A DNA stretch of 64,000 nucleotides from contig CM043953.1 of assembly GCA_014529385.2 (NCBI GenBank), forward strand, positions 111,232,549-111,296,548, given 5' to 3'. A program made the translations under genes and the position numbers. Below, in pieces: positions 54,314 through 64,000 of the stretch (position 1 is the stretch's first letter; the number at the start of each line of letters is the position of its first letter). Origin of the DNA: Adiantum capillus-veneris. Lineage: Eukaryota; Streptophyta; Polypodiopsida; Polypodiales; Pteridaceae. The notes beneath the pieces are model-generated. The model was given only the letters and a program-made list of their open reading frames with translations, did not search any database and was not told the DNA's origin.

Positions 54314-55108
54314 CTATCCATCAGTTTGCGGATGAAACGAAGAAGAGAACTTGAGCGTAGTGCCCATGTTCTCAAACAATGCCTTCCAGAAAAGACTCGT
54401 CATACGTGGATCCCTGTCACTGACAATTGACTGAGGCATCCCATGATATTTAAAGATATTGCTCATGAATATCTTGACCATGTGTTCTGGCTTTATCTTC
54501 TTCCTAACAGGAATGAAATGGGCCTGCTTACTGAACCTACAAATGATAGTCCAAATCCCATCATTTCCTGTTTGCGTCCTTGGAAGATCAAAGATAAAGT
54601 CCATTGCTATACTTTCCCATGGCCTATCAGGGATCGGCAATGGCTGCAACAATCCCGGTTGCTTTTGTCTGTCAAATTTGACTTTTTGGCATACTAAGCA
54701 TGATCTTACAAATGTGTCAACATCTTGATGCAAAGCTGGCCAATAGAAGAATGCCTCAACCCCTTTCACTGTCGCATCAATTCCACGATGCCCAGCATAA
54801 GGTGGAGCATGACTTTCCATCAAAATCTTTGGCCGTAACTGTTTAGTAACGCATAACTTTCCATGCATCATGAGAAAGTCATTCTTAAGCATATAGTGTT
54901 CATGATGTTGCCCATCAACAAGCTGGTCATAGATCCTTGCAAAATCTGAATCTTCAGCATATTGTGTCTTCATTTCGTCTAGTTCACAATGGTACGGAAT
55001 TGACACTGCTGAAATTTGGGGCTTTCGTGACAACACATCAGCCACCACGTTCTTTTTCCCTTGCACATGCACAATCTGAAAATGGAACATTGACAAGATT
55101 TTGCCCAT
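54314..55108 (-). pseudogene. pol: T3 RNase H end and integrase core
   Basis: 264 codons. The RNase H end (FHFQIVHVQGKKNVVADVLS) is followed by the zinc-binding HH-CC region (HAPPYAGHRGIDATVKGVEA and VRSCLVCQKVK), then the catalytic core with MDFIFDLP (first Asp) and SIVSDRDPRMTS (second Asp). The frame ends in a TAG at 54314-54316 immediately after HPQTDG; the next codons (SEEAN) hold the expected glutamate. A one-base frameshift in an A-run near 55100 separates this from the upstream RNase H. Confidence 0.9.
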
Positions 55109-55296
55109 CGCATGTGCTTCTCAGACAACTTTGTCTATGTAAGAAAATATCGCAAGGTTTGATGATCCGTTTGGACAACAAAATCAGCCCCTAGTTTCCA
55201 ACTAGTGAGAGCATGAATTACTGCCAGCAATTCTTTCTCATAGACTTGCAAGTTCCTTTCAGTCTTCAAAAGAATTATGCTCTCATATGCGACTAC

Positions 55297-56084
55297 TCAG
55301 CCATTCTGCATTAAAACTGCACCAAGACTATGGCCATACGCATCACATTGAACCACAAAAGGTTTAGAAAGATCTGGCAAAATAATTACCGAATCTGAAG
55401 TCAGCTTCTCTTTCAAGTGTTTGAACGCTAAAATTTCCTTGGCTGTCCACTTGAAAGTAACTCCTTTTCCTTGCAGTGCATGGAGTGGAGAAGCAATCTC
55501 AGCAAAATTTCGGATGAACCTCCTGTAATAGGAACATAAGCCTAGAAAGCTTCGAATGTCATGTACGGACTTCAAGTCTGGCCATGACCTAATTGCTTTC
55601 ACTTTAGCGGGATCCATGAGTACCCCATCCTTTGAAACAATGTGCCCAAGGAAGTGAATTTCTTGCAAAAAGAACTCACTTTTCTTCGCATTGATGAGTA
55701 GCCTATTCGTGCGTAGCTCATTGAAAACTGCGGTAAAGTGATCCCTATGCTCCTCTTCAGACTTTGAGTAGACAATCACTCATAGAGACCAAATGTTGTC
55801 CTGAACGCAGTCTTATGGACATCTTCTGGTCTAATGCGTATCTGATGATACCCGCTCTTTAGGTCTATTCTTGTAAACAATGACGCTCACGCAAGCCGAT
55901 CAAGAATGTCGTCTATCCTCGGTATGGGGAACCTGTTCTTGATAGTATTCTTATTCAAGGCGCGATAGTCAATGCACATGCGCCATGAACCATCCTTCTT
56001 CTGCACTAAGAGTACAGGCGAACAAAAAGGGGATGAACTGGGCTGAATCAGCCCCTTCTCTAAAAGCTCGTTGACCTGACCCAT
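55297..56084 (-). pseudogene. pol: T3 reverse transcriptase and RNase H, catalytic core deleted
   Basis: The first block (56084-55887) has [27 protein letters not shown] and [10 protein letters not shown]. The sequence then reads [13 protein letters not shown] and TTFGLYE and jumps at about 55780 straight to IVYSKSEEEHRDHF, losing the stretch that holds the [11 protein letters not shown] and YxDD-type catalytic motifs. RNase H follows (VQCDAYGHSLGAVLMQNG) with a TGA at 55297-55299. The enzyme is inactive. Confidence 0.9.
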
Positions 56085-56093
56085 AATCTCTTT

Positions 56094-57767
56094 CTACTGG
56101 GCTGCACTAACCCTGTATGGTGGTCTACTCGGTGGACTAGAACCTGGCACAAGATCTATAGTATGATCCTCAGGTCTCTCAGGAGGTAACTCCCCTGGCA
56201 AAGAGTCCGAAAAACAATCACTGAAACCACTCAAAAAAGTTGACCTGTCTTTATCTAAGGTAGACAAATTAGATACGACTTGAGGTACTTCTTTTGCAAA
56301 GATCAAGTACGCAAAAAGATGATTCTTTATTACAGATGAAATAGCAGAAGCAGAAACAACTGGAACAGAATCGCCTTTAAGCTTTACATCAAGGACATGA
56401 GTCTTTCCTCTATGTACAAGGGTAATCTTTTTGTTGTAAGTATCCACCATAGCATGCAACCTGTAACACCATGGGATACCCAGTAACACATCACAGCCCT
56501 CAAGCGGCATAATATGAAATTCTTCCGCATCCACATAGCTCTGAATGTGCAGACGAAGCTTTCCCAGAATGGGAGTAACAGGCTTTGAATGTCCTGGGCA
56601 TGCCAGACCTGCTTCGCCTGTCATACCCATCTCCTCTGCACGAATGCCCAACTTTGATGCCAATTCTGGTGATATGAAATTTGCACAGGCTCCTGGATCA
56701 AAGAAAACCAGCAAGGTCTGGTCTCTAACTTTGCCCCAAGCTCTGCACAGCTCCGTGGCATCTGTGTTTGGCTGATCTCCAACCAAATCTGGAACAAGTC
56801 CTGCACTCGGCTTTGGCTTCTTCCCTTTATGGTCTGACTTGTCATCCTTATCCTGTGACTTCTTCTGTGGGCACTCATTTGCAAAGTGTCCTTCCTCTTC
56901 ACAAATGTAGCATTTCTTGGCCTCCCTAAGAGCTTTCCTTTCTTGAAAAGTTTTGCCAGAAAAATGCCTTTTTTGTCCTTGTCCTAGTTCCGAGGAAGAT
57001 TTAGACTGCTTCTTGGACGTATCAGCTTCTTGAGTGGAGGGCTTCTTTGCAGGAGACTCAGAAGGCTTTGCTGCAACATTGCCCTTGGCTGAAAACTGTT
57101 TGCCCTGGGACCCTTTCTTGTGGCTATTACATCCATCGAAATCTCCCTTCGACAGATTGTTGGCCACTCTTGCATTCTCTATCAATTGAAACATATTCAT
57201 GACAGTAGTCTTTGTGCAGTATTCCCTGATTTTCTTGGGCAATCCGCAACAGTACTTCTCAATTTGTTCTGACAAAGGCACAAACCTGTAGGAGGTGACT
57301 GGCAACAGTGCGGCCCAAAACCGTTTATTGTACTCTTCCAGATCCGCACACTGTTTAGCATTCAACTCGTGCCATTCCGTCATTACATCCACTTCAAAAG
57401 TGTTTGTCAACCATGAAGGCGCAAAAAGCTGTTTGAATTGGACCCACGTTGTTGGGGCTTGACCCTGGTTCAACAATGCGGTCCACCATTGAAGCGCATT
57501 CCCTTTCAAGAAAGTGGCAGCCTTGCGTATCTTTGAAGATTCCCTGAAGTTGCCTCCAGCATAAGCTGCATCGAACTGCTGTATGAAAGTCAAAGCCTTC
57601 AATTGGTCCTCAGTTCCTCTGAAAGTTTCAAACTTCACTCCCTGCCCACCTTCCTTGTAATCCTTAAGCTGACTCAAAGGAGCCACATTATCATAAACAG
57701 GTGCCTGTAACAGTGGTGCTCCATGAGTGTTCATTCCATCACTCGCATCAACTGTTTTCCCTGTCAT
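56094..57767 (-). pseudogene. gag: T3 gag main part and protease
   Basis: 557 codons. Gag core [40 protein letters not shown], a Ser/Lys-rich linker, CCHC knuckle (CYICEEEGHFANEC), then protease with LLVFFDPGACANFIS. The C-terminal linker ends PPYRVSAAQ before a TAG at 56094-56096; the RT frame continues right after. The gag N-terminus lies upstream in the same frame after a TAG (57789-57791). Active-site triplet DPG as in T1 and E2. Confidence 0.9.
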
Positions 57768-57788
57768 ATCTGCATTTTGTACGTATGG

Positions 57789-58430
57789 CTACGAAAAACC
57801 AGCCATACCAAATTGTGTTCCAGGCACTCGAAACTGGCCATAGGCACCCTGAAAACCTGGTTGGACACCCATGTTCGCGTACATAGGGTTACCCATGCCT
57901 GTTTGCATTGTCCCGAACACATTCCCTGGCATATAACCTGTGGAAGGTCCAGCCATAGCTTGAAACACTGAACCACCTCCAAAATAACCAGGATAAGTAT
58001 TAGGTAATGGAAGGGTCTGACGCATAGCCTGTTCATTGCTCCCTTGACCATCCACAAACGGTTCCTGTCCAGCTAAAGCAAGTTGCTTTGGATCATTGGA
58101 CACCGCTAGTTGCTCAACGACATGGGCTTTCCCTCGAGCATCATGAGTCCTCTGCGCATTGGAAATCTCCTTTTCCTGCAACGGCTCAGTCATGCCCTGT
58201 GTAGGAGGCTGAAAACCCTGTGTCGGAGCCTGTAAGAATTCCTGCATCCTTGGGTTGTTAGCCAACTGCTGAAACATGTCCATGCAACAACGCAGTTGAG
58301 TTCTAAACAACCTGTCCTCTTCTTGAAGAGTTGAAGGGATTTTCTCTGTGCCATGTGAGGAAGATCCCTCTTCAAGTACTTGGTCTCTCTTCTCTGCCAT
58401 ATCGACAAGCTCTGTGTTGCTTTCACCCAC
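57789..58430 (-). pseudogene. gag: T3 gag N-terminal part
   Basis: 214 codons from MGESNTELVDMAEKRDQVLE, with a Gln-rich region and a Gly/Tyr/Pro-rich tail (PLPNTYPGYFGGGS) ending GMAGFS before a TAG at 57789-57791. Same frame as 56094-57767, so one stop splits an otherwise continuous gag. It resembles the D gag N-terminus at 61521-61787 (shared EEGSSS). Confidence 0.85.
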
Positions 58431-58469
58431 AACAATCCACGCTGCACTTTTTGAAGAAAAAGTGACTAT

Positions 58470-58485
58470 CCCGTCAATGGAACCA
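58470..58485 (-). promoter_or_regulatory. T3 putative primer binding site (not iMet)
   Basis: The minus strand reads TGGTTCCATTGACGGG beginning directly at the 5' LTR. It starts TGG as a tRNA 3' end complement should, but it does not match initiator Met and I cannot name the tRNA. D has TGGTTCGGTTGCCGGG at the same place (61819-61834), so the family shares a non-Met PBS. Confidence 0.6.
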
Positions 58486-60027
58486 TATAACCGGCCCGTA
58501 CAACGTGGAGGGCGGTACTATTTCAATTACCTGTTAACTTTACACAAAGCACTAAGAAGGGAAGAGAACACAGTTGCGTCCAGCGACTAGAATGTCACTG
58601 CGCACACGAGACCGACACCCTGTAGGCCACAAAGACTGGCGCCCCTTTCGGTATTTCTTTATTCAAATTAAGGTAGACGATCCGACCACTTAGCACAAGC
58701 TTTCACATAGATGTCCAAACCTGGCGAGGGCTGAAAACGCAGGTTTTCGACCGGATTTCGACAACATAACGACGCAAAAACCCCTGTAGGTCAAAAACAC
58801 CCGTCTAGGACGGATTCCCTCGATATCTGAAAGCTTTCTGGTGAGCTGTCACAGAAATTCAGCGGGCTGTAATTCTCTGTTTTTCTCTGCCGGGAGCCCA
58901 AAAGCCTATGCACGCATCCCAAGGCTCTCACGAGGCTCCCCCGATGTTCCCTTGCAGTTTAGGTGCGAAACCCTAAACCTGCAGAAAAACACAGCAGGCT
59001 GTAATTCCCTGTTTCGGATCGTTTTTAGCAGAGCGAACACGCCTACGCGTGTCCCAAGGGCTCCCGCACGCAATGGGACAGTTCCCCTGTGAATTGGACG
59101 AGTTTTCACGCGAGAAAACTCTCCAAACTCGCAATCTTTCGTGATGGAACTGTGCGTACCTGTGGGGGATTAGCAATTAGCTAATCCGGTTCCTGTTCAG
59201 AAGGCTCTTGCCTTGGCAAACGCGCATAAACCCCCAGAACTGTACATAGGTCAAATGAGAAGCCCACTAGTGGGGCATAACATATTGTACGTAGGGGAGA
59301 AAGAGAGCAGTATTTGGCGTGCGGGGCATCACTCCCGTCACCATACTGTGCATAGAGGGCAAGGTAAGCATTCCATAGCTTCTGTACCTGCTACAATCCA
59401 CCTGAGGCTGAAAATGGCACCCCCTTTGTTGATATGCAGCTCGTTTTTGCCTCCCAGAGTGGCAGAATCGCTCACAGGCTGACACGTCGCCCAGTTTCCG
59501 AGTTTGGGCTTTCCCTGCTAAAAATATCTCAACTGGTGCGTCAGTTGACTTGGCAGCAGAGCAATAAAATATTCCCCTTGTCATTCCAGAGCTAATGACG
59601 CGAACACATTTTCCGGTCAAAAATAGCAGTTCCCTAAATTTTAGGAGATGCTTCCATGGCGTCCCTATCAGTCTCCTGACCATCATTGAAGACTACCATT
59701 TGACCAACATCTACAATGTGGGTTAATTTACTAGCCCCTTTCAACTTATAAAGTTGCAGTGACTTGACAAGTGGCCCAAATTCCAGTTTGGCGCACACGA
59801 GCTTCCATACTCATCAGAATTCAGTGCTAACTGGCCCGGGCAGTCCCTGTCTGACCGACCTAGATCCCCGATGTGAGAAACCCATTTGGCTGCAGCCGTT
59901 TCACACTGGCCATGCAATGTCCACTTGCACCTTTTCAAGGGTTTTGGGACAAACAAGTAAAAATAAAATAAATATATCTAATACTTATTTACGGAAGGCA
60001 ACAGGAAAAATACACCTCCTGGTGATA
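58486..60027 (-). repeat. T3 5' LTR
   Basis: 1542 bp, TATAACC start, GGTGATA end, followed by the GTATG duplication. Confidence 0.93.
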
Positions 60028-60032
60028 GTATG

Positions 60033-60818
60033 AACAAGCATTCTCAAACATAATCACCAATCATTGGAACCAGTATCAAACCAGAGTCAAACAATTCAAA
60101 TCGGCACCAAAACAGGTTTAAAACAGATAGTATCCATTTCAAACAAGTTCTCAAACAGATTTCAACTTAAAAAGAAATCTCGACACCAATCGAGCTCGAA
60201 AAGTCAACAAACTTTCCATCCTGAAACCTGCACCAACACTTAGGGTTAGGTTCATTCCATAAGGTTGTAGCCGAGCACAGCATGGTCCATCAGCTCTTGG
60301 ACAAACAGTGTTTTCGTTGGCGGCGATAGCACTGGATCTCCAAGGTCATTTGCTCGTGAAGAGACATCTACTGGGAGATGTCCAGAAACTTCAAGTTATA
60401 ATCTGCTAGGGTTTCTATGGCAAGCATTTTAGGATACCCCACTCTGCCAGAAGTTGCACTCCGAAGGAAGTTGTCAAGAACCATATAACTTTGGGCAAAA
60501 AAAAAAAAAAATCTTGAAAGCTTGCCAAGTACTTGGAGTATGCTGCTTGCTAGCTGTAGACATCAACATCTGCATGGCACTGCTTCTGAGAAAAACAGTG
60601 ACTTGAAAAAACAAATTTGGATCCTTCTCTTGCAAGTAATCTTAATTGGCTTATGCCCTGTAAGACATGAGCAGTAAAGACGAGAGCGCGCCCGATGCGC
60701 GATGAAGTAAGGGTAGGAGTGGCTAATAAGTCCGGGTTAGAGGGCGAAGATAATTCGAATAAAATCTGTCTGCTCTTTTAGTAGGACCAGTATGCTTTCA
60801 GAAAAGCACACGCCTGAT
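60033..60818. other. X interior, right part, non-coding
   Basis: Contains repeats of the phrase AAACAG(A/G)TTT and CTCAAACA (60050-60170) and a 15 bp A-run (about 60497-60511); no ORF with a recognisable domain. Confidence 0.6.
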
Positions 60819-60830
60819 GCTCTGATACCA
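60819..60830 (-). promoter_or_regulatory. X primer binding site
   Basis: GCTCTGATACCA, perfect complement of the initiator-Met PBS, one base from the LTR at 60832. Confidence 0.93.
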
Positions 60831-60831
60831 C

Positions 60832-61387
60832 TGACACAAGACGGGCATCACGTGCCAATAGAAAAGAACAGACTGAACAAACTTTCATCACTTCATTAAC
60901 AATTGAACTGAGAGAGAAGGACGACACGCGACACGGGTTGGCGGAATTCCACCCCAGAGAGTATTGGCCCCAAACCTTGGCGTCCCTTTCGATATTTCTT
61001 TATATTGCATCAACACAGTACAAGCCGGTACTCCAAACTCCGCACCTTCTCCAAGAAGCATGCCAGAGAATGAGCCCTAGCCTCATATTTAAAGGCCCTT
61101 GGCCTAAAAAGCAATTACAGTGAAAAGCCTTCAAACTCAAAAGCATCTCGTCCAAAAGCAAAGCCAAAAAGCTACCAGCGTAAATCATGGAAATCCGTAC
61201 AGCTGCCACGTCATCAGCCAACGCAAAACGCGGAAATCCGTACAGCCTGCCACATCATCATGCCAGCGCAATTTTCGAAAATCTGCCATGTCATCAGTTT
61301 TTGCGTGTGTGCGGGTCCTACTTTATTTTAATCCTTTGTCACTTGGGCCCCATCGGACGGGGTTTGACACGTCAACAGTTTGTTACA
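60832..61387 (-). repeat. X 5' LTR, internally deleted
   Basis: Matches 50245-50893 except for a missing block of about 95 bases near 61362 (within U3 in the element's sense). Followed by GACTC. Confidence 0.9.
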
Positions 61388-61392
61388 GACTC

Positions 61393-61787
61393 CGCAACAT
61401 GTGAGTGCTCCTTGCCCTGTTGGGACGCACAAGGGACCTAGGCTTGAGCCTCAATAGGCTCTACATCATGAGACGGTTGCCTTGTCTTCTGTGACAATGG
61501 AGTCGCTTGCAAAAATTCCATTAACCTAGGGTTTTCCACCACAGAGAAAACACATTCACGGCAGCAATAAATTGTGTCCAAAACGCATCCTCGTCTGATT
61601 GCCTAGGCATAAGCCCTTGACTTTGTGGAGCATTCAAATCAACAAATGGTACAGACACGGGTGGCCGTGAACTCTCGCCACGCTCGAACATTTGAGGAGG
61701 AATAGCATGTCTGTCTTGTGAAGAGGAGCCCTCTTCCCTGGTGTCATTTACTCTGTCAGCCATAGAGTAATTCCAAGGTCCAACCAA
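61393..61787 (-). pseudogene. gag: D gag N-terminus
   Basis: ORF 61787-61521 starts MVGPWNYSMADRVNDTREEG with EEGSSSQDR, like the T3 gag start, and stops after WWKTLG. A broken frame continues to the X insertion at 61392 and resumes at 50239. The LTR starts 47 bases upstream (61835). Confidence 0.6.
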
Positions 61788-61834
61788 GGCTCACTCTTTA
61801 AGGAAAAAGTAATTCGTTCCCGGCAACCGAACCA

Positions 61835-62857
61835 TGAAACCAGCCCGTAGGGCGGTAGTCTTTAGCTTTCACCCGATCTTTAAACTGTTAAACTTTACGA
61901 CAAAGAGGAACTTCACGAAAAAAACATGTGATTGGAATTTAACACTTCAAACAACCCACTCCTTGGTAGCTAGAGTGCTTCCAAGCAGACGCAACACCAC
62001 GTTGGCTCCAAAGGTTAGCGCCCCTTTCGCTACACTTGAGAAAAACCAACCCTCCAGCTCTCGCACTTGTAGGGTCACTTGCCCTTTGAATTAGAGGAGG
62101 AAATCTCTCTAAATTGTCCTGTACAAGCACCCAAGGCTTTCCCGAGGCTCCCCCGGCATTACCTTGCAGTTAAGGTGTGAAACCCTAGACCTGTAAAAAA
62201 ACACAGCAGGCTGTAATTCCATGTTTCACATCATTTTGAGCGGAGCAAACATCCCTACGCATGACTCAGAAGCTCCCGCATGCAGCGGGACAGTTCCCTC
62301 TAAATCGGACGAGTTTTCATGCGAGAAAACTCTTTATTTTCGCATTCCTTTGCACTGTGCGTACCTTAAGGGAATTAGCAATTAGCTAATCCGGGTCCTG
62401 TACAGAAGGCTCTTGCCTTGACAAACGCGCATAAAACCCCCAAAATTGTATATGGTCATCTAAGAAGCCCTACTAGTGGGGCATTACCATATGTGCAAAG
62501 GGGGGAGAGAGATGCGAGAGAGAAAATCATTGTGTTGCATGAGACCAGGGAGAAAGCAAGCTTTCCATTAGACCTGTGATCACCTGCACCCACTACTCAC
62601 ACACACACACACACACAGTGTTGACTTATCATGTAAATTCAGCCCCAGCCTCAATTTGGGCGCCCCCTCTTCAGATGAGCTTCTGGAGAGTAAGAGTTGA
62701 CCTGCAGGTTGCTCTCTTACTGCCATGTGTCCAGTTTGCTCCTTTCAGTTTAATTCCTAGTACCCACCAGCTTATAAAATCTTGTCAAGGGGCCTAAATG
62801 ACTTTTAGTAAGCCTAGCCACTTCTTTACTAGTCCAATTCCAATGCACTCGCAGGTG
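61835..62857 (-). repeat. D-type 5' LTR, internally deleted
   Basis: Starts TGAAACCAGCCC next to the putative PBS. The first 210 bases match 39170-39370; after a deletion near 62050 it matches 47600-48470. The outer end near 62857 is ragged. An AC microsatellite sits at 62598-62616. Confidence 0.65.
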
Positions 62858-63300
62858 AGAGAGTGGTTTGGGGCACATGGAGTAGACATCCGGAAAACTC
62901 TGATGTGTCATATGATCGGTGGCATTAAGCATCATGAAGCAATTGTATCGTTCGGTGGAGGAGACCGAGAAATGGGTATTCCTCATGCGTCACATGATGG
63001 GTGACGGGAGCATCGGAGAGTGAATATTCCATTGGTCTAGGAGGAAATCAAAATTGGGTAAAGGAATACCCGTAAAGCTGCAAGCACATGAATAAAGATG
63101 GGTTCTGAGAAGCTTTGGGTAAAAAGCACGATGATTTTAAAGTGCTTTCCACCTGCTTTCCCGCCATAAATCTATGTCTACATAGCATCTAAACCATGAG
63201 AACTACATCCATGGAGTGTGTTAATGCAAGCATTTGTTTTCAATTCACATGCTTCACTGAATTTTTAACAAGTTCACACTTTTTATTAAGTGATTGGTTG
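62858..63300. other. No gene recognised
   Basis: Short ORFs only, no domain and no clear match to the LINE fragment that flanks D on the left. Confidence 0.4.
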
Positions 63301-63645
63301 CCCTTGAAATGACATTTATAAAAAGTAGGTAGAGCAAATGGCTAAAAATCCTATGAGTCAATTGGCCTTCACTTTTAGGTGTTGAGGTGTTGTGGGGCAT
63401 CCACAACACCTCCGCACCTAGCATTTCCATCGCCAGGACCCCAACATCATCAACGTTTTGCATCACTTCAGCCCAACGTTTTTGCATCAGCCCAGCGTTT
63501 TACATCAAATCAGCCCGACGTTTTTGCATCAGATCAGCTTTAGCATTTTTGCATGAAGTATTCAGTATTCAGCACCATTGTATCAACATTGTGCAAGTAA
63601 TCTAAAGCAAATACTTGCTCTGGAATCAAAGCAAGGGGTTGGTTG
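63300..63645 (+). repeat. LTR 3' part of a right-edge retroelement
   Basis: TATA-like TTTATAAAAAGTAGGTAG (about 63315) resembles AAGTAGGTAGGG in the E2 LTR and is followed by five CGTTTTTGCAT-type motifs (63453-63550). The following GGTTGGCACCCAAC (63650-63664) may be a PBS region. The LTR start was not identified. Confidence 0.45.
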
Positions 63646-63742
63646 GCACCCAACATGCGGTGTCGTGGGGTTGAGGGAGGGGACCCCCCTTTGGTGGGCG
63701 GCTCCATAACAACGCCCCTCCCCTTACATACACACCCACACT

Positions 63743-64000
63743 ATGACACGGAAGCAAAGGAAGTCTTTTGCTGACGTCCTAACAAAACCAACAGCATGGG
63801 AATCTTACTTGCTACAAGAAATGAAGAAATCACAAGCTGAACTCAATCTTGTCAAACATGAGCTGCAGGAGGAGGAACACATAGCAGAGCTTCAAACAAA
63901 GGTACAAGAGTTGACAACGAAGCAAACAACAATGGAAGAGCACCCACCAAAGATTGAAGAAGACAAATCTACTGCTTTGGTAAACCAACAAAGCTTTTTT
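63743..64000 (+). CDS. Partial ORF at window edge, coiled-coil, retroelement Gag or ORF1-like
   Basis: ATG at 63743 opens 86 codons that run off the window: MTRKQRKSFADVLTKPTAWE, then a long charged helix (LQEMKKSQAELNLVKHELQE and IAELQTKVQELTTKQTTMEE). The heptad-like Leu spacing suggests a coiled coil. It begins about 100 bases after a PBS-like sequence, which suits the first ORF of the right-edge element. No family motif is visible in the part present. Confidence 0.5.
   Translation, partial: MTRKQRKSFADVLTKPTAWESYLLQEMKKSQAELNLVKHELQEEEHIAELQTKVQELTTKQTTMEEHPPKIEEDKSTALVNQQSFF

Larger units (their letters stand above)
51677..60027 (-). mobile_element. T3: full-length chromovirus (Ty3/gypsy with chromodomain)
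   Basis: LTRs of identical length, 1542 bp (51677-53218 and 58486-60027), with about 35 differences by eye (near 2 percent). Target duplication GTATG at 51672-51676 and 60028-60032. Read leftward: gag (58430 to about 56800), protease, RT, RNase H, integrase, chromodomain (ends 53528). LTR ends read TATAAC...GTGA(C/T)A in place of TG...CA. Interrupted by four stops, a deletion in RT and a frameshift. It inserted inside the X interior. Confidence 0.95.
50245..61387 (-). mobile_element. X: LTR retrotransposon with non-coding interior, carrying T3
   Basis: LTRs 50245-50893 (649 bp) and 60832-61387 (556 bp, with a deletion near 61362). Target duplication GACTC at 50240-50244 and 61388-61392. Perfect PBS complement GCTCTGATACCA at 60819-60830. 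After removal of T3 and one GTATG, the interior is about 1.58 kb and shows no coding domain, only minisatellites. It behaves as a non-autonomous (LARD/TRIM-like) element of the family that also left the 27.8 and 35.0 kb copies. It inserted in D gag. Confidence 0.9.
39170..62857 (-). mobile_element. Chromovirus-like element D, opened by nested insertions
   Basis: Right LTR starts TGAAACCAGCCC at 61835; the left copy starts TGAAACCGGCCC at 39170. The left LTR is broken by E1 and E2 and D-type LTR sequence resumes by about 47.4 kb. Internal remnants are gag N-terminus (61787-61393, then 50239-49717 and 49236-48960) and chromodomain end (about 48680-48600); RT to integrase are missing. Minus-strand orientation. 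Removing E1, E2, the hAT-like insert and X restores gag order. D's outer right end is ragged, and whether 47.4-48.5 kb belongs to the same LTR as 39170-42900 is not fully settled. Confidence 0.6.

Overview
The window looks like nuclear DNA of a land plant with a large, repeat-filled genome. The evidence is Ty3/gypsy elements (one with a chromodomain), a Ty1/copia gag, a plant-type L1 LINE with an FADD reverse transcriptase, tRNA-derived SINE units, and a spliced host gene of the plant RBP45/RBP47 family. The many long GA and poly-G tracts and the depth of nesting would suit a fern or gymnosperm, but I cannot fix the species. I see no bacterial-style operons, rRNA, functional tRNA genes or CRISPR arrays.

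Layout, left half. 1-5884: minus-strand Ty3/gypsy element T1, cut by the left window edge, with gag-protease, broken RT, PBS and a probable 2.1 kb LTR. 6268-7522: decayed minus-strand coding block of unknown family. 7645-8113: a MITE with about 40 bp inverted ends. 10132-10802: a tandem trimer of a tRNA-like SINE unit. 12.4-14.1 kb: poly-G, TC/AC and GA tracts. 14320-18190: a decayed L1 LINE, minus strand. 18.2-20.4 kb and 22.0-23.0 kb: decayed Ty3 integrase pieces and LTR-like promoters. 25069-32527: five exons of an RBP45/47-type RNA-binding gene (minus strand). Its 5.66 kb intron holds a gag-only copia-like element, itself invaded by a truncated LTR element of family X.

Layout, right half. 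33.05-37.2 kb is a minus-strand LINE with a microsatellite 3' tail, split by a solo LTR of family X. 37.47-37.86 kb is the 3' end of a second copy of that LINE, and 38.3-39.17 kb is a plus-strand LINE RT fragment. From 39170 to about 62.86 kb the sequence reads as one chromovirus-like element (D) opened by serial insertions. These are E1 (39443-42821, target duplication GAAAT), E2 (42901 to about 47.3 kb, plus strand), a 464 bp hAT-like element (49245-49708, 8 bp duplication) and the X element (50245-61387, duplication GACTC). X in turn contains a complete chromovirus T3 (51677-60027, duplication GTATG). The right edge holds the 5' end of another element with an open coding region running off the window.

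The only convincing host gene is the RBP45/47-like gene. Its exons encode RRM3 and the C-terminal tail with good splice sites and matching phases. RRM1 and RRM2 exons were not found, so the gene either starts beyond a very large TE-filled intron or is truncated. Nearly all other coding sequence is retroelement-derived and carries stops, frameshifts or deletions.

The main points of interest are the reconstructable nesting, several non-autonomous LTR families (E1, X, copia-like gag-only), an E2 element with an Asp/His-rich ORF and no recognisable RT, bZIP-type motif clusters in the X LTR and the E1 leader, and stop codons in T3 that all look like C-to-T changes at methylatable sites.
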